64,000 nucleotides of DNA from Pseudomonas sp. GV085 (GCF_003050925.1 NZ_QAOV01000003.1:310001-374000), one strand, 5' to 3'; shown: positions 55,244 to 64,000, numbered from the stretch's first letter. A program made the numbers and translations. Notes: generated by a model not told the origin, from the letters alone.

Positions 55244-56176
55244 ATGCCTGGCCTCCGTCGTTTTCCCTTGCCGTTGATCGCTGCCTTTTTCGCGTTGTAC
55301 GTGATTTGGGGCTCGACCTACCTGGTGATCCGCATCGGCGTGGAATATTGGCCGCCGTTGCTGCTCGCCGGCATCCGCTTCGTCATTGCCGGGACCTTGA
55401 TGTACGCCTTCCTGCGCTGGCGCGGGGCACCGGCGCCGACCTGGGCGCAATGGAAAGCCGCGGGGATGATTGGCGTCTTGCTGCTGGCGTGCGGTAACGG
55501 TGCGGTCAGTGTGGCCGAGCATACGGGCGTGGCTTCCGGGGTGGCGGCTCTGGCAGTAGCGACGGTGCCGCTGTTTACCTTGCTGTGCGGATATTTCTGG
55601 GGCGCGCGTAATACCCGTCTCGAATGGGCCGGGATTGTGCTCGGTTTGATCGGCATCGCCATGCTCAACCTCGGTTCCAACCTGCAGTCGAGCCCGCTGG
55701 GTGCGGCCCTGCTGATTTTCGCGGCGGCGACCTGGGCCTTCGGCTCGGTATGGAGCAAACACTTGCCGTTGCCTCAAGGCGCGATGGCCAGTGCCGTGGA
55801 AATGCTGGTGGGTGGCGTCGTGTTGCTGATCGCCAGCGCGGTAAGCGGTGAACACCTGGAAAAGATGCCGCCGCTCGAAGGTTGGGCCGCGTTGGCGTAT
55901 CTGACCGTGTTCGGTTCGATCATCGCCTTCAACGCCTACATGTACCTGTTAAAGCACGTGCGTCCGGCGGCGGCCACCAGTTATGCCTACGTCAACCCGG
56001 CGGTGGCGGTGTTGCTGGGGATCGTGTTCGTTGGCGAGACTATCGGTATCGAGGAAGCCCTGGCGATGGCAGTGATCATCAGCGCCGTGGTGCTGATCGG
56101 TTTGCCGCAGTGGCGTCGCACGCCAGCGCGGCCAGTGGTGCCGACGGCAGTGCCGACAGAATCCCGTGTGAATTAG
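55244..56176 (+). CDS. yedA: EamA-family drug/metabolite exporter, YedA-like
   Basis: Inner-membrane exporter with ten helices in two EamA halves, 310 residues. The first half starts LIAAFFALYVIWGSTYLVIRIGVEYWPP, typical of YedA. The second half contains AATWAFGSVWSKHLPLP and ends with a helix AMAVIISAVVLIGLP and a short Pro-rich cytosolic tail. The likely cargo is an amino acid or related metabolite, since the divergent gene is an Lrp-type regulator; this is inference. rhlE follows after 78 bases. Confidence 0.85.
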   Translation: MPGLRRFPLPLIAAFFALYVIWGSTYLVIRIGVEYWPPLLLAGIRFVIAGTLMYAFLRWRGAPAPTWAQWKAAGMIGVLLLACGNGAVSVAEHTGVASGVAALAVATVPLFTLLCGYFWGARNTRLEWAGIVLGLIGIAMLNLGSNLQSSPLGAALLIFAAATWAFGSVWSKHLPLPQGAMASAVEMLVGGVVLLIASAVSGEHLEKMPPLEGWAALAYLTVFGSIIAFNAYMYLLKHVRPAAATSYAYVNPAVAVLLGIVFVGETIGIEEALAMAVIISAVVLIGLPQWRRTPARPVVPTAVPTESRVN

Positions 56177-56254
56177 GGTAAACTGCGCGCCATTGCATCT
56201 TGTTTTGCACACTTGTTTTGAACAACCCGCGCTGAATTTTCCTACGGTACTCCC

Positions 56255-57595
56255 ATGACTTTCGCCACCCTTGGCCTGATCGAACCCTTGCTGCGCTCCC
56301 TTGAGAAGCTCGGCTACCAGACTCCGACGCCGGTTCAGGCGCAAGCCGTTCCGGCGGTGCTGGCCGGTCGTGACCTGATGGCCGCGGCCCAGACGGGCAC
56401 CGGCAAGACCGCTGGTTTCGCCCTGCCGCTGTTGCAACTGCTGGCCATGGAAGGGCCGAAAGTCACCGCCAACTCGGTCCGCGCGCTGATCCTGGTGCCG
56501 ACCCGCGAGCTGGCCGAGCAGGTTCACGAAGCCGTGCGCCAGTACGCCGAAAACTTGCCGCTGCGTACTTACGCGGTGTACGGCGGCGTCAGCATCAACC
56601 CGCAAATGATGAAGCTGCGCAGCGGTGTCGACCTGCTGGTGGCGACGCCGGGCCGCTTGCTCGACCTGTTCCGCCAGAACGCGCTGAAGTTCAACCAGCT
56701 GCAAACCCTGGTGCTGGACGAAGCCGACCGCATGCTCGACCTGGGCTTTTCCGAAGAGCTGGCGAACATTTACCGCGCGCTGCCTTCGAGACGTCAGACG
56801 CTGTTGTTCTCCGCGACCTTCTCCGATGACATCCGCCTGCTGGCCGGGCAGATGCTCAACGACCCGCTGACAATTGAAGTCAGCCCGCGCAACGTCGCGG
56901 CCAATACCGTCAAGCAATGGATCGTGACGGTGGACAAGAAGCGTAAGCCGGAACTGTTCGTGCACCTGATGCGCAAGGGCAAGTGGAAGCAGGTGCTGGT
57001 GTTCGCCAAGACCCGCAACGGCGTGGACGCGCTGGTGGAAAAACTTCAGGGCCTGGGCATCAATGCCGACGGTATCCACGGCGACAAACCCCAGGCGACC
57101 CGTCAGCGCGCACTGGACCGGTTCAAGGCGAGTGAAGTGCAGATTCTGGTCGCTACCGACGTGGCGGCTCGGGGCCTGGACATCGAAGATCTGCCGATGG
57201 TGGTCAACTTCGATTTGCCGATTGTCGCTGAGGACTACATCCACCGCATCGGTCGTACCGGCCGCGCGGGTTCGACCGGCGAGGCGATTTCCCTGGTGTG
57301 TGCCGATGAAGTGAATCTGCTGTCGGCCATCGAGATGCTGACCCGCCAGACCTTGAAACGGCAGAACGAACCGGACTTCGAACCCGAGCACCGCGTGCCG
57401 GACACCGATGCCAGCGGCCAGGTCGTCAAGAAGCCGAAAAAACCGAAGAAACCCAAGGCTTCCGGTGGTGGCGGTGGTAAACGCAATCTGGGTCGGTGGG
57501 TTGATAGCGGAGAGGTTGCGCCGGCGGAACCGTCGATCAAGCCTGTACGCAAGGTGCCGGTGTTCAATACCGGGCCGCGTAAGCGCAAGCCTTGA
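56255..57595 (+). CDS. rhlE: DEAD-box ATP-dependent RNA helicase RhlE
   Basis: RNA helicase in RNA decay and ribosome assembly, 446 residues. Motifs in order: Q motif (YQTPTPVQAQAVPAVL), Walker A AAQTGTGKTAGF, PTRELAEQV, DEAD box VLDEADRMLDLGF, SAT in LLFSATFSDDI, VATDVAARGLDIEDLP and HRIGRTGRAGSTGEA. The C-terminal 70 residues are lysine/proline/glycine-rich and disordered (KKPKKPKKPKASGGGGG), typical of RhlE-type RNA-binding tails. Confidence 0.94.
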   Translation: MTFATLGLIEPLLRSLEKLGYQTPTPVQAQAVPAVLAGRDLMAAAQTGTGKTAGFALPLLQLLAMEGPKVTANSVRALILVPTRELAEQVHEAVRQYAENLPLRTYAVYGGVSINPQMMKLRSGVDLLVATPGRLLDLFRQNALKFNQLQTLVLDEADRMLDLGFSEELANIYRALPSRRQTLLFSATFSDDIRLLAGQMLNDPLTIEVSPRNVAANTVKQWIVTVDKKRKPELFVHLMRKGKWKQVLVFAKTRNGVDALVEKLQGLGINADGIHGDKPQATRQRALDRFKASEVQILVATDVAARGLDIEDLPMVVNFDLPIVAEDYIHRIGRTGRAGSTGEAISLVCADEVNLLSAIEMLTRQTLKRQNEPDFEPEHRVPDTDASGQVVKKPKKPKKPKASGGGGGKRNLGRWVDSGEVAPAEPSIKPVRKVPVFNTGPRKRKP

Positions 57596-57640
57596 TTAAC
57601 TGCGACGTCTGTTAAGCCGCCATCGTCGGAACGCCGCCCG

Positions 57641-57702
57641 GAGCCGGCTCGCTCCTACAGTTGGAATGCATTTTTCTGTAGGAGTGAGCCTGCTCGCGAT
57701 GG
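57641..57702. repeat. Imperfect REP-type inverted repeat
   Basis: GGCTCGCTCCTACAG (57646-57660) faces CTGTAGGAGTGAGCC (57676-57690) with one mismatch; the outer parts have diverged (GAGCC against TGCTCGCG). It lies between convergent genes, rhlE and the flavoprotein. It appears to be a decaying copy of the GAGCGAGCCTGCTCGCG class. Confidence 0.75.
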
Positions 57703-57716
57703 ACGCGCCTCGGTCT

Positions 57717-58958
57717 TCAGCCCTCGCGCTGCAACCACTCAATCATTCCAAGACCGGCCGCCCGCCCGCTGGCGAAACACGCGGTCAGCAGATAACCGCC
57801 CGTCGGCGCTTCCCAATCGAGCATTTCCCCGGCGCAAAACACGCCAGGCATCTGCTTGAGCATCAATCGCTCATCCATCGCTTCGAATAAAACGCCGCCA
57901 GCACTGCTGATGGCCTCGTCCAGTGGGCGGGTTTTCACCAGGGTCAGTGGCAACGCCTTGATCGATTTGGCCAGCAGGCTCGGGTCGGTAAATGCTTCGG
58001 CAGGCGTGAGTTCACGCAATAGCACCGCTTTTACCCCATCGATACCCAACTGACTGTGCAGGTGCTTGGCCATGGAGCGCGATCCCCGGGGTTTGCTCAA
58101 CGCCGCCGCAACTTTATCCACAGGCCGGCCCGGCAACAGGTCCAGATGAAGGGTTGCCGAGCCGTGCTGGTTGATCGCCTCGCGGATCGGTGCCGACAGG
58201 GCGTAGATCAAACTGCCCTCGATCCCGGTGGCGGTAATCACACATTCGCCGAGCCGTGGCACGTCGTCGTTAAGGCCGATGGCGATGTTTTTCAGCGGCG
58301 CGCCGGCGAATTTACTGACCATCAATTCGCTCCAGGCCTGCACCTCAAAGCCGCAATTGCTCGGTTGCAACGGTGCCAGTCCCACGCCGTGTTGCTCCAG
58401 CGACAACATCCACGCGCCGTCCGAGCCCAGGCGCGACCAACTGCCGCCACCGAGGGCGAGCAGGGTGGCATCGGCTTTCACGGTTTTTTCGCCTTCCGGG
58501 CTGTCGATGCGCAAACCGCCGTGCTCGTTCCAGCCGAGCCAGCGGTGGCGGGTGTGGATAACTACGCCGCCGTCGCGCAGGCGCTTGAGCCAGGCGCGCA
58601 GCAGCGGCGCGGCTTTCATGTCGGTGGGGAATACCCGGCCGGAACTGCCGACGAAGGTTTCGATGCCTAGCTCGTGAATCCATTGGCACAGCGCATCGGC
58701 ACCGAAGCCGCGCAGCAGCGGGGCGATCTGCGGGGCGCGTTCGGCGTAGCGCGAGAGAAACGCCGGGTAGGCTTCAGAGTGAGTGATGTTCATGCCGCCG
58801 ACGCCGGCCAGGAGGAATTTTCGTCCGACCGAAGGCATGCCGTCGTACAGGTCGACCTTGATCCCGGCCCGGCTCAACACTTCAGCCGCCATCAGACCGG
58901 CGGGGCCGCCGCCGATGATGGCGACGTGAGGGGGGAGGGCTGGCGAAGATTGGGTCAT
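57717..58958 (-). CDS. HI0933-family NAD(P)/FAD-dependent flavoprotein (TIGR03862-like)
   Basis: Predicted FAD-binding oxidoreductase of unknown substrate (BaiN/RdsA-related fold). The ATG at 58958 (MTQSSPALPPHVAII) gives 413 residues. It shows the dinucleotide fold GGGPAGLMAAEVLSRAG, the family signature KFLLAGVGGMNITHSE and the C-terminal FAD contact FCAGEMLDWEAPTGGYLLTACFASG. The frame is open upstream into non-coding repeat sequence but no other start is family-like. Expression would be independent of neighbours. Confidence 0.87.
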   Translation of the reverse strand: MTQSSPALPPHVAIIGGGPAGLMAAEVLSRAGIKVDLYDGMPSVGRKFLLAGVGGMNITHSEAYPAFLSRYAERAPQIAPLLRGFGADALCQWIHELGIETFVGSSGRVFPTDMKAAPLLRAWLKRLRDGGVVIHTRHRWLGWNEHGGLRIDSPEGEKTVKADATLLALGGGSWSRLGSDGAWMLSLEQHGVGLAPLQPSNCGFEVQAWSELMVSKFAGAPLKNIAIGLNDDVPRLGECVITATGIEGSLIYALSAPIREAINQHGSATLHLDLLPGRPVDKVAAALSKPRGSRSMAKHLHSQLGIDGVKAVLLRELTPAEAFTDPSLLAKSIKALPLTLVKTRPLDEAISSAGGVLFEAMDERLMLKQMPGVFCAGEMLDWEAPTGGYLLTACFASGRAAGLGMIEWLQREG

Positions 58959-59010
58959 GGGATGCGCTGCGGTCTGCCGGAATAAGCCGGGCATTCTACC
59001 GCCCTGCCTT

Positions 59011-59112
59011 CTGTAGGAGCGAGCTTGCTCGCGAAGGTCTTGAACGATAACGCGGATGACCAACTGCTCAGCGGCGACGGTGAGTTTTTCGCGAGCAAGC
59101 TCGCTCCTACAG
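59011..59112. repeat. REP-type inverted repeat pair, GAGCGAGCTTGCTCGCG class
   Basis: Perfect 25-base arms at 59011-59035 and 59088-59112. It lies in the 289-base gap (58959-59247) between two minus-strand genes. The rest of the gap shows no gene; the flavoprotein promoter should lie between the repeat and 58958 or within it. Confidence 0.9.
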
Positions 59113-59247
59113 AGATCATAGGTGCTTTTGAAGGTGGTTAAAAAACAACCAATGCTCTGTAGCCTATAGACGGCATGGGCTGCAGGCCCTTTCACTCAGG
59201 TTATCCACAGGCAGTTCCACAGGCATTGTGGGTAAAGCATCCACAGC

Positions 59248-60168
59248 TCAGTGACAGCCTGATGACTGCCAGACGCGTTGCGCGCTGTGATGGAGGATGC
59301 CGTGGCGGCGAGCCAGGGCCTGGCGGTCCTTGCTGTAGCCGCCGCCGATCACCCCGACCAGCGGAATGTCGCGGCCCAGGCAATGGCGCATCACGCTTTC
59401 ATCGCGTGCGGCGACGCCTTCGTCTGTCAGCTGCAGATAACCCAGGGCGTCGTCCTTATGCACATCGACCCCGGCGTCATACAGCACCAGGTCCGGTTGG
59501 TAGAGCGGCAGCAGGTAGTTGAGTGCATCGTCCACGACCTTCAGGTAATCGGCATCGCCCATGCCGTTGGGCAGTGGAATGTCCCAGTCGCTTTCGGCCT
59601 TGCGTGCGGGAAAGTTCTTTTCGCAGTGCAGGGAAACGGTCACTGCTTGCGGGGTGTTGTGCAGAATTCGTGCAGTCCCGTCGCCCTGATGCACGTCGCA
59701 ATCGAAGATCAGCACCCGGTTCACCTTTCCACTTTCCAGCAGGTAATGGCTGATCACCGCCAGGTCATTGAAGATGCAAAATCCGGCCGGATAGTCGTAG
59801 TGCGCGTGGTGGGTGCCGCCCGCCAGGTGACAGGCCAGGCCATGTTCAAGCGCCTGCTCGGCCGCCAGCAACGAGCCGCCGACCGCCCGCACCGTGCGCC
59901 GGGCCAGGGCTTCGCTCCAGGGCAGGCCGAGGCGGCGCTGGTCTTCGCGGGACAAGTCGCCACTCATGTAGCGTTCGATATACGAAGGGTCATGGGCGAG
60001 GGCGAGAATGTCTGCGGGACACAGCTGCGGGCGCAGCAGGCCGGCGTCGCAGGTCAGGCCGCTGTCCACCAGGTGGTCGCGCAACAGTCGGAACTTGTCC
60101 ATGGGGAAGCGGTGGTCCGCCGGAAACTCGGGACTGTAGTCTTCGTGATAAATCAGCGGCAGTGGCAT
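59248..60168 (-). CDS. Histone deacetylase family hydrolase
   Basis: Zinc-dependent deacetylase fold; bacterial members act on acetylpolyamines or other small acetylated molecules. The 306-residue protein starts MPLPLIYHEDYSPEFPADHR at 60168; an ATG two codons upstream is equally possible, and neither has a strong ribosome site. The catalytic His pair and zinc ligands are seen in LAGGTHHAHYDYPAGFCIFND, FDCDVHQGDGTARI and LYDAGVDVHKDDALGYL, and the late loop GVIGGGYSKD is present. It resembles the short, class IV-like bacterial group. It is divergent from the GNAT gene. Confidence 0.87.
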   Translation of the reverse strand: MPLPLIYHEDYSPEFPADHRFPMDKFRLLRDHLVDSGLTCDAGLLRPQLCPADILALAHDPSYIERYMSGDLSREDQRRLGLPWSEALARRTVRAVGGSLLAAEQALEHGLACHLAGGTHHAHYDYPAGFCIFNDLAVISHYLLESGKVNRVLIFDCDVHQGDGTARILHNTPQAVTVSLHCEKNFPARKAESDWDIPLPNGMGDADYLKVVDDALNYLLPLYQPDLVLYDAGVDVHKDDALGYLQLTDEGVAARDESVMRHCLGRDIPLVGVIGGGYSKDRQALARRHGILHHSAQRVWQSSGCH

Positions 60169-60247
60169 GGTCATTTCATGTAGGAATGAGAGAAGGATCC
60201 TACCAGCGTTGTAGACTTGCGACATTGAAATGGAGGGGCGGGGCACG

Positions 60248-60817
60248 ATGGAGCCAATACTGGAGCTTGAAAGCGCTCGGCTGCTGTTGCGCCAGTGGCG
60301 CGATGAAGATTTAGCGGACTTTGCAGCGATGTGTGCCGATCCCCAGGTGATGCGCTATTTCCCGGCAACCTTGAGCCGGCTGGAAAGCGCATCATTGATC
60401 GGACGAATCCGTGGTCATTTCGCCGAGCATGGTTATGGTCTCTGGGCCTTGCAGCGAAAGGACTCTGGCCAGTTCATCGGGTTTACCGGGCTGAGTGTGG
60501 TCGGATTCGACGCGCCGTTCACCCCGGCCACGGAAATCGGCTGGCGCCTGGCCCGCGAGCACTGGGGTCTCGGTTACGCCAGTGAAGCGGCGTGGACCGC
60601 TCTGCGTTGTGGGTTCGACCGCTTGCCGCTCAAAGAGGTCGTGGCCTTCACGACGCACACCAATCTACCGTCAGAGAAAGTCATGCAGGCCATCGGCATG
60701 CACCATGATCCGGCGGATGATTTCGATCACCCGCGACTCGAGGCTGATCATCCGTTGCGTCGGCATGTGCTGTATCGCATCAGCCGCGAACAATGGCTGC
60801 AAACCTTGCATGGATAA
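60248..60817 (+). CDS. GNAT family N-acetyltransferase (RimJ/RimL type)
   Basis: Acetyl-CoA-dependent acetyltransferase of unknown substrate, 189 residues. The RimJ/RimL pattern is visible: LESARLLLRQWRDEDLADFAAMCADPQVMRYFP at the start, the acetyl-CoA loop EIGWRLAREHWGLGYASEA, and the late segment NLPSEKVMQAIGMHHDPADDF. The ATG at 60248 is preceded by GGAGGGG. It is divergent from the deacetylase-family gene, an amusing but unproven opposition of activities. Confidence 0.87.
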   Translation: MEPILELESARLLLRQWRDEDLADFAAMCADPQVMRYFPATLSRLESASLIGRIRGHFAEHGYGLWALQRKDSGQFIGFTGLSVVGFDAPFTPATEIGWRLAREHWGLGYASEAAWTALRCGFDRLPLKEVVAFTTHTNLPSEKVMQAIGMHHDPADDFDHPRLEADHPLRRHVLYRISREQWLQTLHG

Positions 60818-60921
60818 CCTGGCACGGACGTTTACAATGGCCTTCATGGGCCCGGTCCAGAAACTGAATCGACCGTTGCAGCCAAGGCTGCGCGGCAATG
60901 TTTTGCGTGAGGAGCATCTGA

Positions 60922-61791
60922 ATGAGCCAAGTGTTGGATGATCTGGTCGACCTGCTGACCCTGGAGCCGATCGAAGAAAACCTGTTCCGTGGCCGCAGCC
61001 AGGATCTGGGTTTTCGCCAATTGTTCGGTGGGCAGGTGCTCGGCCAGTCGCTGTCGGCGGCCAGTCAGACGGTTGAAGAGGCGCGCCATGTGCATTCGAT
61101 GCACGGTTATTTCCTGCGTCCGGGCGATGCCGGGCTGCCGGTGGTGTATCAGGTTGACCGGGTGCGTGACGGTGGCAGTTTCAGCACGCGCCGGGTGACG
61201 GCGATCCAGAAGGGCCACCCGATCTTCACGTGCAGCGCGTCGTTCCAGTACGACGAGGAAGGCTTCCAGCACCAGACTGAAATGCCGCAAGTGGTCGGTC
61301 CGGAAAACCTGCCATCGGAACTGGAAATCACTCAGCAGCGCGCGCACCTGATCCCCGAGAAAATGCGCGAAAAGCTGTTGTGCCCCAAGCCGATCGAATT
61401 CCGCCCGGTGACCGAGAAAGATCCCTACAACCCGCTGCCGTCCGACCCGGTCAAGTACGTCTGGTTCCGCGCCGACGGGGCATTGGCCGATTCGCCGGCG
61501 CTGCATAAGTATTTGCTCGCCTACGCATCGGACTTTGGCTTGTTGACCACCTCGATGCAGCCCCACGGCAAATCGGTGTGGCACAAGGATATGCAGGTCG
61601 CCAGCCTCGATCACGCGCTGTGGTTCCACCAGAATCTGCGTGCCGATGACTGGTTGCTCTACGCGATGGACAGTCCGTGGGCGGGTAACTCCCGGGGATT
61701 CTCCCGTGGCAGCGTGTTCAACCGCGCAGGACAACTGGTGGCCTCGGTCACTCAGGAAGGCTTGATCCGCCATCGCAAGGACTGGGCATGA
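60922..61791 (+). CDS. tesB: Acyl-CoA thioesterase II
   Basis: Hydrolyses medium and long acyl-CoAs. The 289-residue protein is a double hotdog fold with the TesB patterns LFRGRSQDLGFRQLFGGQVLGQSLSAA near the N-terminus, DGGSFSTRRVTAIQKGHPIFTCSASFQ, and in the second half SLDHALWFHQNLRADDWLLY with the catalytic aspartate, then GNSRGFSRGSVFNRAGQLVASVTQEGLIR. GAGGAGC precedes the ATG. The stop overlaps the HAD gene (ATGA), so the pair is coupled. TACAAT at 60832-60837 is a possible -10 box. Confidence 0.95.
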   Translation: MSQVLDDLVDLLTLEPIEENLFRGRSQDLGFRQLFGGQVLGQSLSAASQTVEEARHVHSMHGYFLRPGDAGLPVVYQVDRVRDGGSFSTRRVTAIQKGHPIFTCSASFQYDEEGFQHQTEMPQVVGPENLPSELEITQQRAHLIPEKMREKLLCPKPIEFRPVTEKDPYNPLPSDPVKYVWFRADGALADSPALHKYLLAYASDFGLLTTSMQPHGKSVWHKDMQVASLDHALWFHQNLRADDWLLYAMDSPWAGNSRGFSRGSVFNRAGQLVASVTQEGLIRHRKDWA

Positions 61792-62381
61792 GCCTGGCCG
61801 ATGTACGTCACTGGGTGTTCGACATGGACGGTACCCTGACGGTCGCCGTGCACGACTTCGCGGCGATTCGCGTGGCGTTGGCGATTCCTGCCGAACACGA
61901 CATCCTGACTCACCTCGCCGAACTGCCGGCCGATGAAGCCGCAGCCAAACATGCGTGGCTGCTGGAGCATGAGCGGGACCTGGCCCTCGGTTCGCAACCG
62001 GCACCGGGCGCGGTGGAGCTGGTGCGCGAGCTGGCCGGGCGCGGTTATCGCCTGGGCATTCTCACGCGCAATGCCCGGGAGCTGGCGCATGTCACGCTGG
62101 AGGCCATTGGCCTGGCCGACTGCTTTGCGCTGGAGGATGTGTTGGGCCGCGATGATGCACCGCCCAAACCGCATCCGGGCGGGTTGCTGAAACTGGCCGA
62201 AGCGTGGAAGGTGCCGGCGAGCGAGATGGTGATGGTCGGCGATTACCGCTTCGATCTCGATTGCGGGCGAGCGGCGGGAGCGCGCACGGTGCTGGTGAAT
62301 CTGCCGGATAATCCATGGCCGGAATTGACCGATTGGCATGCGGCGGATTGTGTCGAGTTGCGGCAGATGCTGTTGGCTTGA
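61788..62381 (+). CDS. HAD-IA family hydrolase
   Basis: Predicted phosphatase of 197 residues. Motif I VFDMDGTLTVAVHDF (nucleophile and acid/base aspartates), motif II LGILTRNAREL, motif III lysine in DDAPPKPHPGGLLKL, and motif IV VGDYRFDLDCGRAAG. The cap is small and helical between motifs I and II. It overlaps tesB by four bases (ATGA). The substrate is unknown; phosphoglycolate-type or other small sugar phosphates are the usual range. Confidence 0.9.
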   Translation: MSLADVRHWVFDMDGTLTVAVHDFAAIRVALAIPAEHDILTHLAELPADEAAAKHAWLLEHERDLALGSQPAPGAVELVRELAGRGYRLGILTRNARELAHVTLEAIGLADCFALEDVLGRDDAPPKPHPGGLLKLAEAWKVPASEMVMVGDYRFDLDCGRAAGARTVLVNLPDNPWPELTDWHAADCVELRQMLLA

Positions 62382-62406
62382 GTGCTTGGTTGCCTGGGCA
62401 ACCGCT

Positions 62407-62499
62407 TTCGCGAGCAGGCTCGCTCCCACATGTGATCTCTGGTGTTCACAAATGATGTGCTCACCGCAAAATCCTTGTGGGAGCGAGCCTGCTCGCGAA
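62407..62499. repeat. REP-type inverted repeat pair, GAGCGAGCCTGCTCGCG class
   Basis: Perfect 24-base arms at 62407-62430 and 62476-62499 between convergent genes, starting 26 bases after the HAD gene and ending 26 bases before the hydrolase stop. Compared with 50379-50471 the arms point the other way (tail-to-tail instead of head-to-head). Confidence 0.9.
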
Positions 62500-62524
62500 G
62501 GCGTCAGATCAGGAACTGCAAAAC

Positions 62525-63484
62525 CTACTGCCCAAACAAAGCCTTCTGCCCTTCCGGCGATGTAAACATCCCGTCCCCATCATGCCCGACTCCGGGTACT
62601 TCAATCAGTTGCTGCTTCAAACCCTGCGGTTGCAGCCGCTTCAGATAATCGAAGTAAAAACGCCCGCGGGCCAATCGATACGGCCCTTGCGCCTTGGCCT
62701 CACAGCTTTTATCCAGCGCCGGATGATTCGGGTCGATGTCTTGCTGCCCCAGCAGATAAACGACTTCACGCTTGAGGTAATTTTCCTGCAGCTGCGCGGC
62801 GGTTTGCCCTTCGGCGTAGGCCGGTAAATCCGCCAGGCCGTACTTCCAGCGATTGAAGTTCGGGCAACCGGCGTGGCTGAACGCCACAGGCCGGCGTTCA
62901 TCGAAATAAGCGTAGGAGGACGGATTGGCGATCACGTAGCGCACCTGCACGCCAGCCGCATCGAGGCCGGACTGCGCGTGACCGAGCAATGCATAGCGCT
63001 GAACCACCTGCGCGCCGCCGGAGTGCCCGGCAATGACGATTTGCTTCACATCCGGAAACTGCTGGCGGTCACCCAGGCGGGCGATGATTTCGTCGAGCGC
63101 GGCGTAGGAACTCAGCCGAAACGGCGCCGTGGATTCGCCGCCGGCCATCCACTCATTGCCTTGCCAGCGCAAAACCGTGTCGGCCACCGGATGGACCGCA
63201 ACGTCGGTTTCATTGAGGAATTGAGGGGCGATCACCAGGGTCGTTGCGCTTTGCCCGGCCAGTTCGGCCGCGTGCTCACCGCTCTGCAGATAGGTTTGCG
63301 CATTACGCAAGCGACCGTGGAGGATGATCAGCACCCGTTCGATTTTTGCCGGGGCGGGGCTGATGCCCACCGCTATTTCACCTGATTTCAACAGCAGGCG
63401 CCCTGAGCTGAGGTCTTTGACCCCCTGCTCGGCGGCCTGGGACGTTGCGCAAGTAAACAGAACAACCAACAACCACTTCTTCAT
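62525..63484 (-). CDS. Secreted alpha/beta hydrolase
   Basis: Predicted periplasmic esterase-like protein of 319 residues with a signal peptide (MKKWLLVVLFTCATSQAAEQ). The fold is suggested by RVLIILHGRLRNAQTYL, the nucleophile elbow IVIAGHSGGAQVVQRYA, and a late histidine in VPGVGHDGDGMF. Cysteines in HAGCPNF and LDKSCEAK may form a disulfide. The substrate is not known. It starts directly at the boundary with the zinc-peptidase gene upstream (no gap), so the two are likely cotranscribed. Confidence 0.84.
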   Translation of the reverse strand: MKKWLLVVLFTCATSQAAEQGVKDLSSGRLLLKSGEIAVGISPAPAKIERVLIILHGRLRNAQTYLQSGEHAAELAGQSATTLVIAPQFLNETDVAVHPVADTVLRWQGNEWMAGGESTAPFRLSSYAALDEIIARLGDRQQFPDVKQIVIAGHSGGAQVVQRYALLGHAQSGLDAAGVQVRYVIANPSSYAYFDERRPVAFSHAGCPNFNRWKYGLADLPAYAEGQTAAQLQENYLKREVVYLLGQQDIDPNHPALDKSCEAKAQGPYRLARGRFYFDYLKRLQPQGLKQQLIEVPGVGHDGDGMFTSPEGQKALFGQ

Positions 63485-64000
63485 TTAAAGATTTTTCGTC
63501 GCAAAGGTATCGCACTGGCTTACCTGGCCTTGGGCGAAACCGGTTTTGAACCAGCGCACCCGTTGCGCCGACGTACCGTGGGTGAACGAATCCGGGACCA
63601 CGCGGCCCTGACCCTGTTGCTGCAAACGATCGTCACCGATGGCGTTCGCTGCGTTCAGTGCTTCTTCGATGTCGCCTGGTTCCAGCCAGTTCAGGCGCTT
63701 CTGCGCATTGTTGGCCCAGACGCCGGCCAGGCAATCGGCTTGCAGTTCCTGACGAACCAGCAAACCGCCGTCGCCTTCCATCTGCCGGCCTTGTTGGTGT
63801 GCTGCCTGAATTTTTGCGGACACCCCAAGCAGGGTCTGCACATGGTGTCCGACTTCGTGAGCGATCACGTAGGCCTGGGCGAAGTCACCCGCGGCGGAAA
63901 AACGTTGGGACATTTCCTGGAAGAACGCCATGTCCAGGTAGACTTTCTGGTCCGCGGGGCAATAGAACGGGCCGGTCGCCGAGCTGGCCAGGCCGCAGGC
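63485..64000 (-). CDS. ypfJ: Neutral zinc metallopeptidase, YpfJ-like (5' end outside the window)
   Basis: C-terminal 171 residues of a putative zinc peptidase (PF04228 family). The coding frame runs off the window at 64000; the readable part begins [20 protein letters not shown], then [10 protein letters not shown] and the zinc motif [16 protein letters not shown], with the third ligand probably the glutamate in [17 protein letters not shown]. The C-terminus [20 protein letters not shown] also fits the family. The methionine codon at 63931 is internal, not the start. Confidence 0.9.
   Translation of the reverse strand, partial: ACGLASSATGPFYCPADQKVYLDMAFFQEMSQRFSAAGDFAQAYVIAHEVGHHVQTLLGVSAKIQAAHQQGRQMEGDGGLLVRQELQADCLAGVWANNAQKRLNWLEPGDIEEALNAANAIGDDRLQQQGQGRVVPDSFTHGTSAQRVRWFKTGFAQGQVSQCDTFATKNL

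Overview
The window looks like a chromosomal segment of a fluorescent-group Pseudomonas. It is GC-rich and carries a conserved Pseudomonas gene order (proA-nadD-rsfS-rlmH-mrdA-rodA-mltB-rlpA-dacA-ybeD-lipB-lipA; leuS-lptE-holA; miaB-phoH-like-ybeY-corC-lnt; thiD-thiE-hemL next to a LadS-type hybrid kinase; amn, rluE, hrpB). Short inverted repeats of the REP type known from the P. fluorescens group are sprinkled between genes. I see no phage, plasmid, transposase, tRNA, rRNA or CRISPR locus. Species level cannot be decided from the sequence alone.

Layout. 1-11.7 kb is a plus-strand housekeeping block: proline and NAD synthesis, ribosome silencing and 23S methylation, the elongasome (PBP2, RodA), peptidoglycan trimming (MltB, RlpA, PBP5-like DacA) and lipoate synthesis, closed by a clear intrinsic terminator. 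11.8-14.4 kb has an LD-carboxypeptidase facing a second MltB-family lipoprotein, preceded by arfA. 14.6-19.0 kb (minus) is leuS-lptE-holA. 19.3-20.5 kb has two plus-strand genes, one of them unrecognised. 20.5-25.9 kb (minus) is miaB, PhoH-like ATPase, ybeY, corC, lnt. 26-30 kb holds a DUF1820 gene, a Sel1-repeat protein and the thiD-thiE-hemL run. 30.4-34.5 kb has ladS and an AidB-like acyl-CoA dehydrogenase. 34.7-43.3 kb has amn, rluE, DUF2788, an Lrp regulator, a structured non-coding region with a strong terminator, a DUF6515 protein, a CDF metal exporter, a lipoprotein and hrpB. 43.3-50.4 kb is the most accessory-looking part: a LysR regulator divergent from an aldehyde dehydrogenase and a class III aminotransferase, followed by a NitT/TauT-type ABC importer; together they suggest uptake and oxidation of an amine. 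50.5-64 kb is a mixture: membrane-anchored EEP-family hydrolase, YciC, DUF2076, a NYN-domain/DEDDh-exonuclease pair, an Lrp regulator divergent from a YedA-type exporter, rhlE, an HI0933-family flavoprotein, an HDAC-family hydrolase, a GNAT, tesB plus a HAD phosphatase, an alpha/beta hydrolase and the 3' part of a ypfJ-like zinc peptidase cut by the window end.

The most useful second-look items are: (1) arfA carries a 12-bp hairpin inside its coding region just before the stop, the hallmark of tmRNA-controlled ArfA; (2) REP-type inverted repeats sit after gene 3' ends, never as a complete pair between divergent genes, and in two cases (miaB and an Lrp gene) the repeat itself provides the stop codon; (3) about 190 nt of structured non-coding sequence ending in an 11-bp GACG-tetraloop terminator lies between an Lrp gene and a DUF6515 gene; (4) nested palindromes mark likely operators in the lrp/yedA and lysR/aldehyde dehydrogenase divergent regions. 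I found no system that I could call wholly new.
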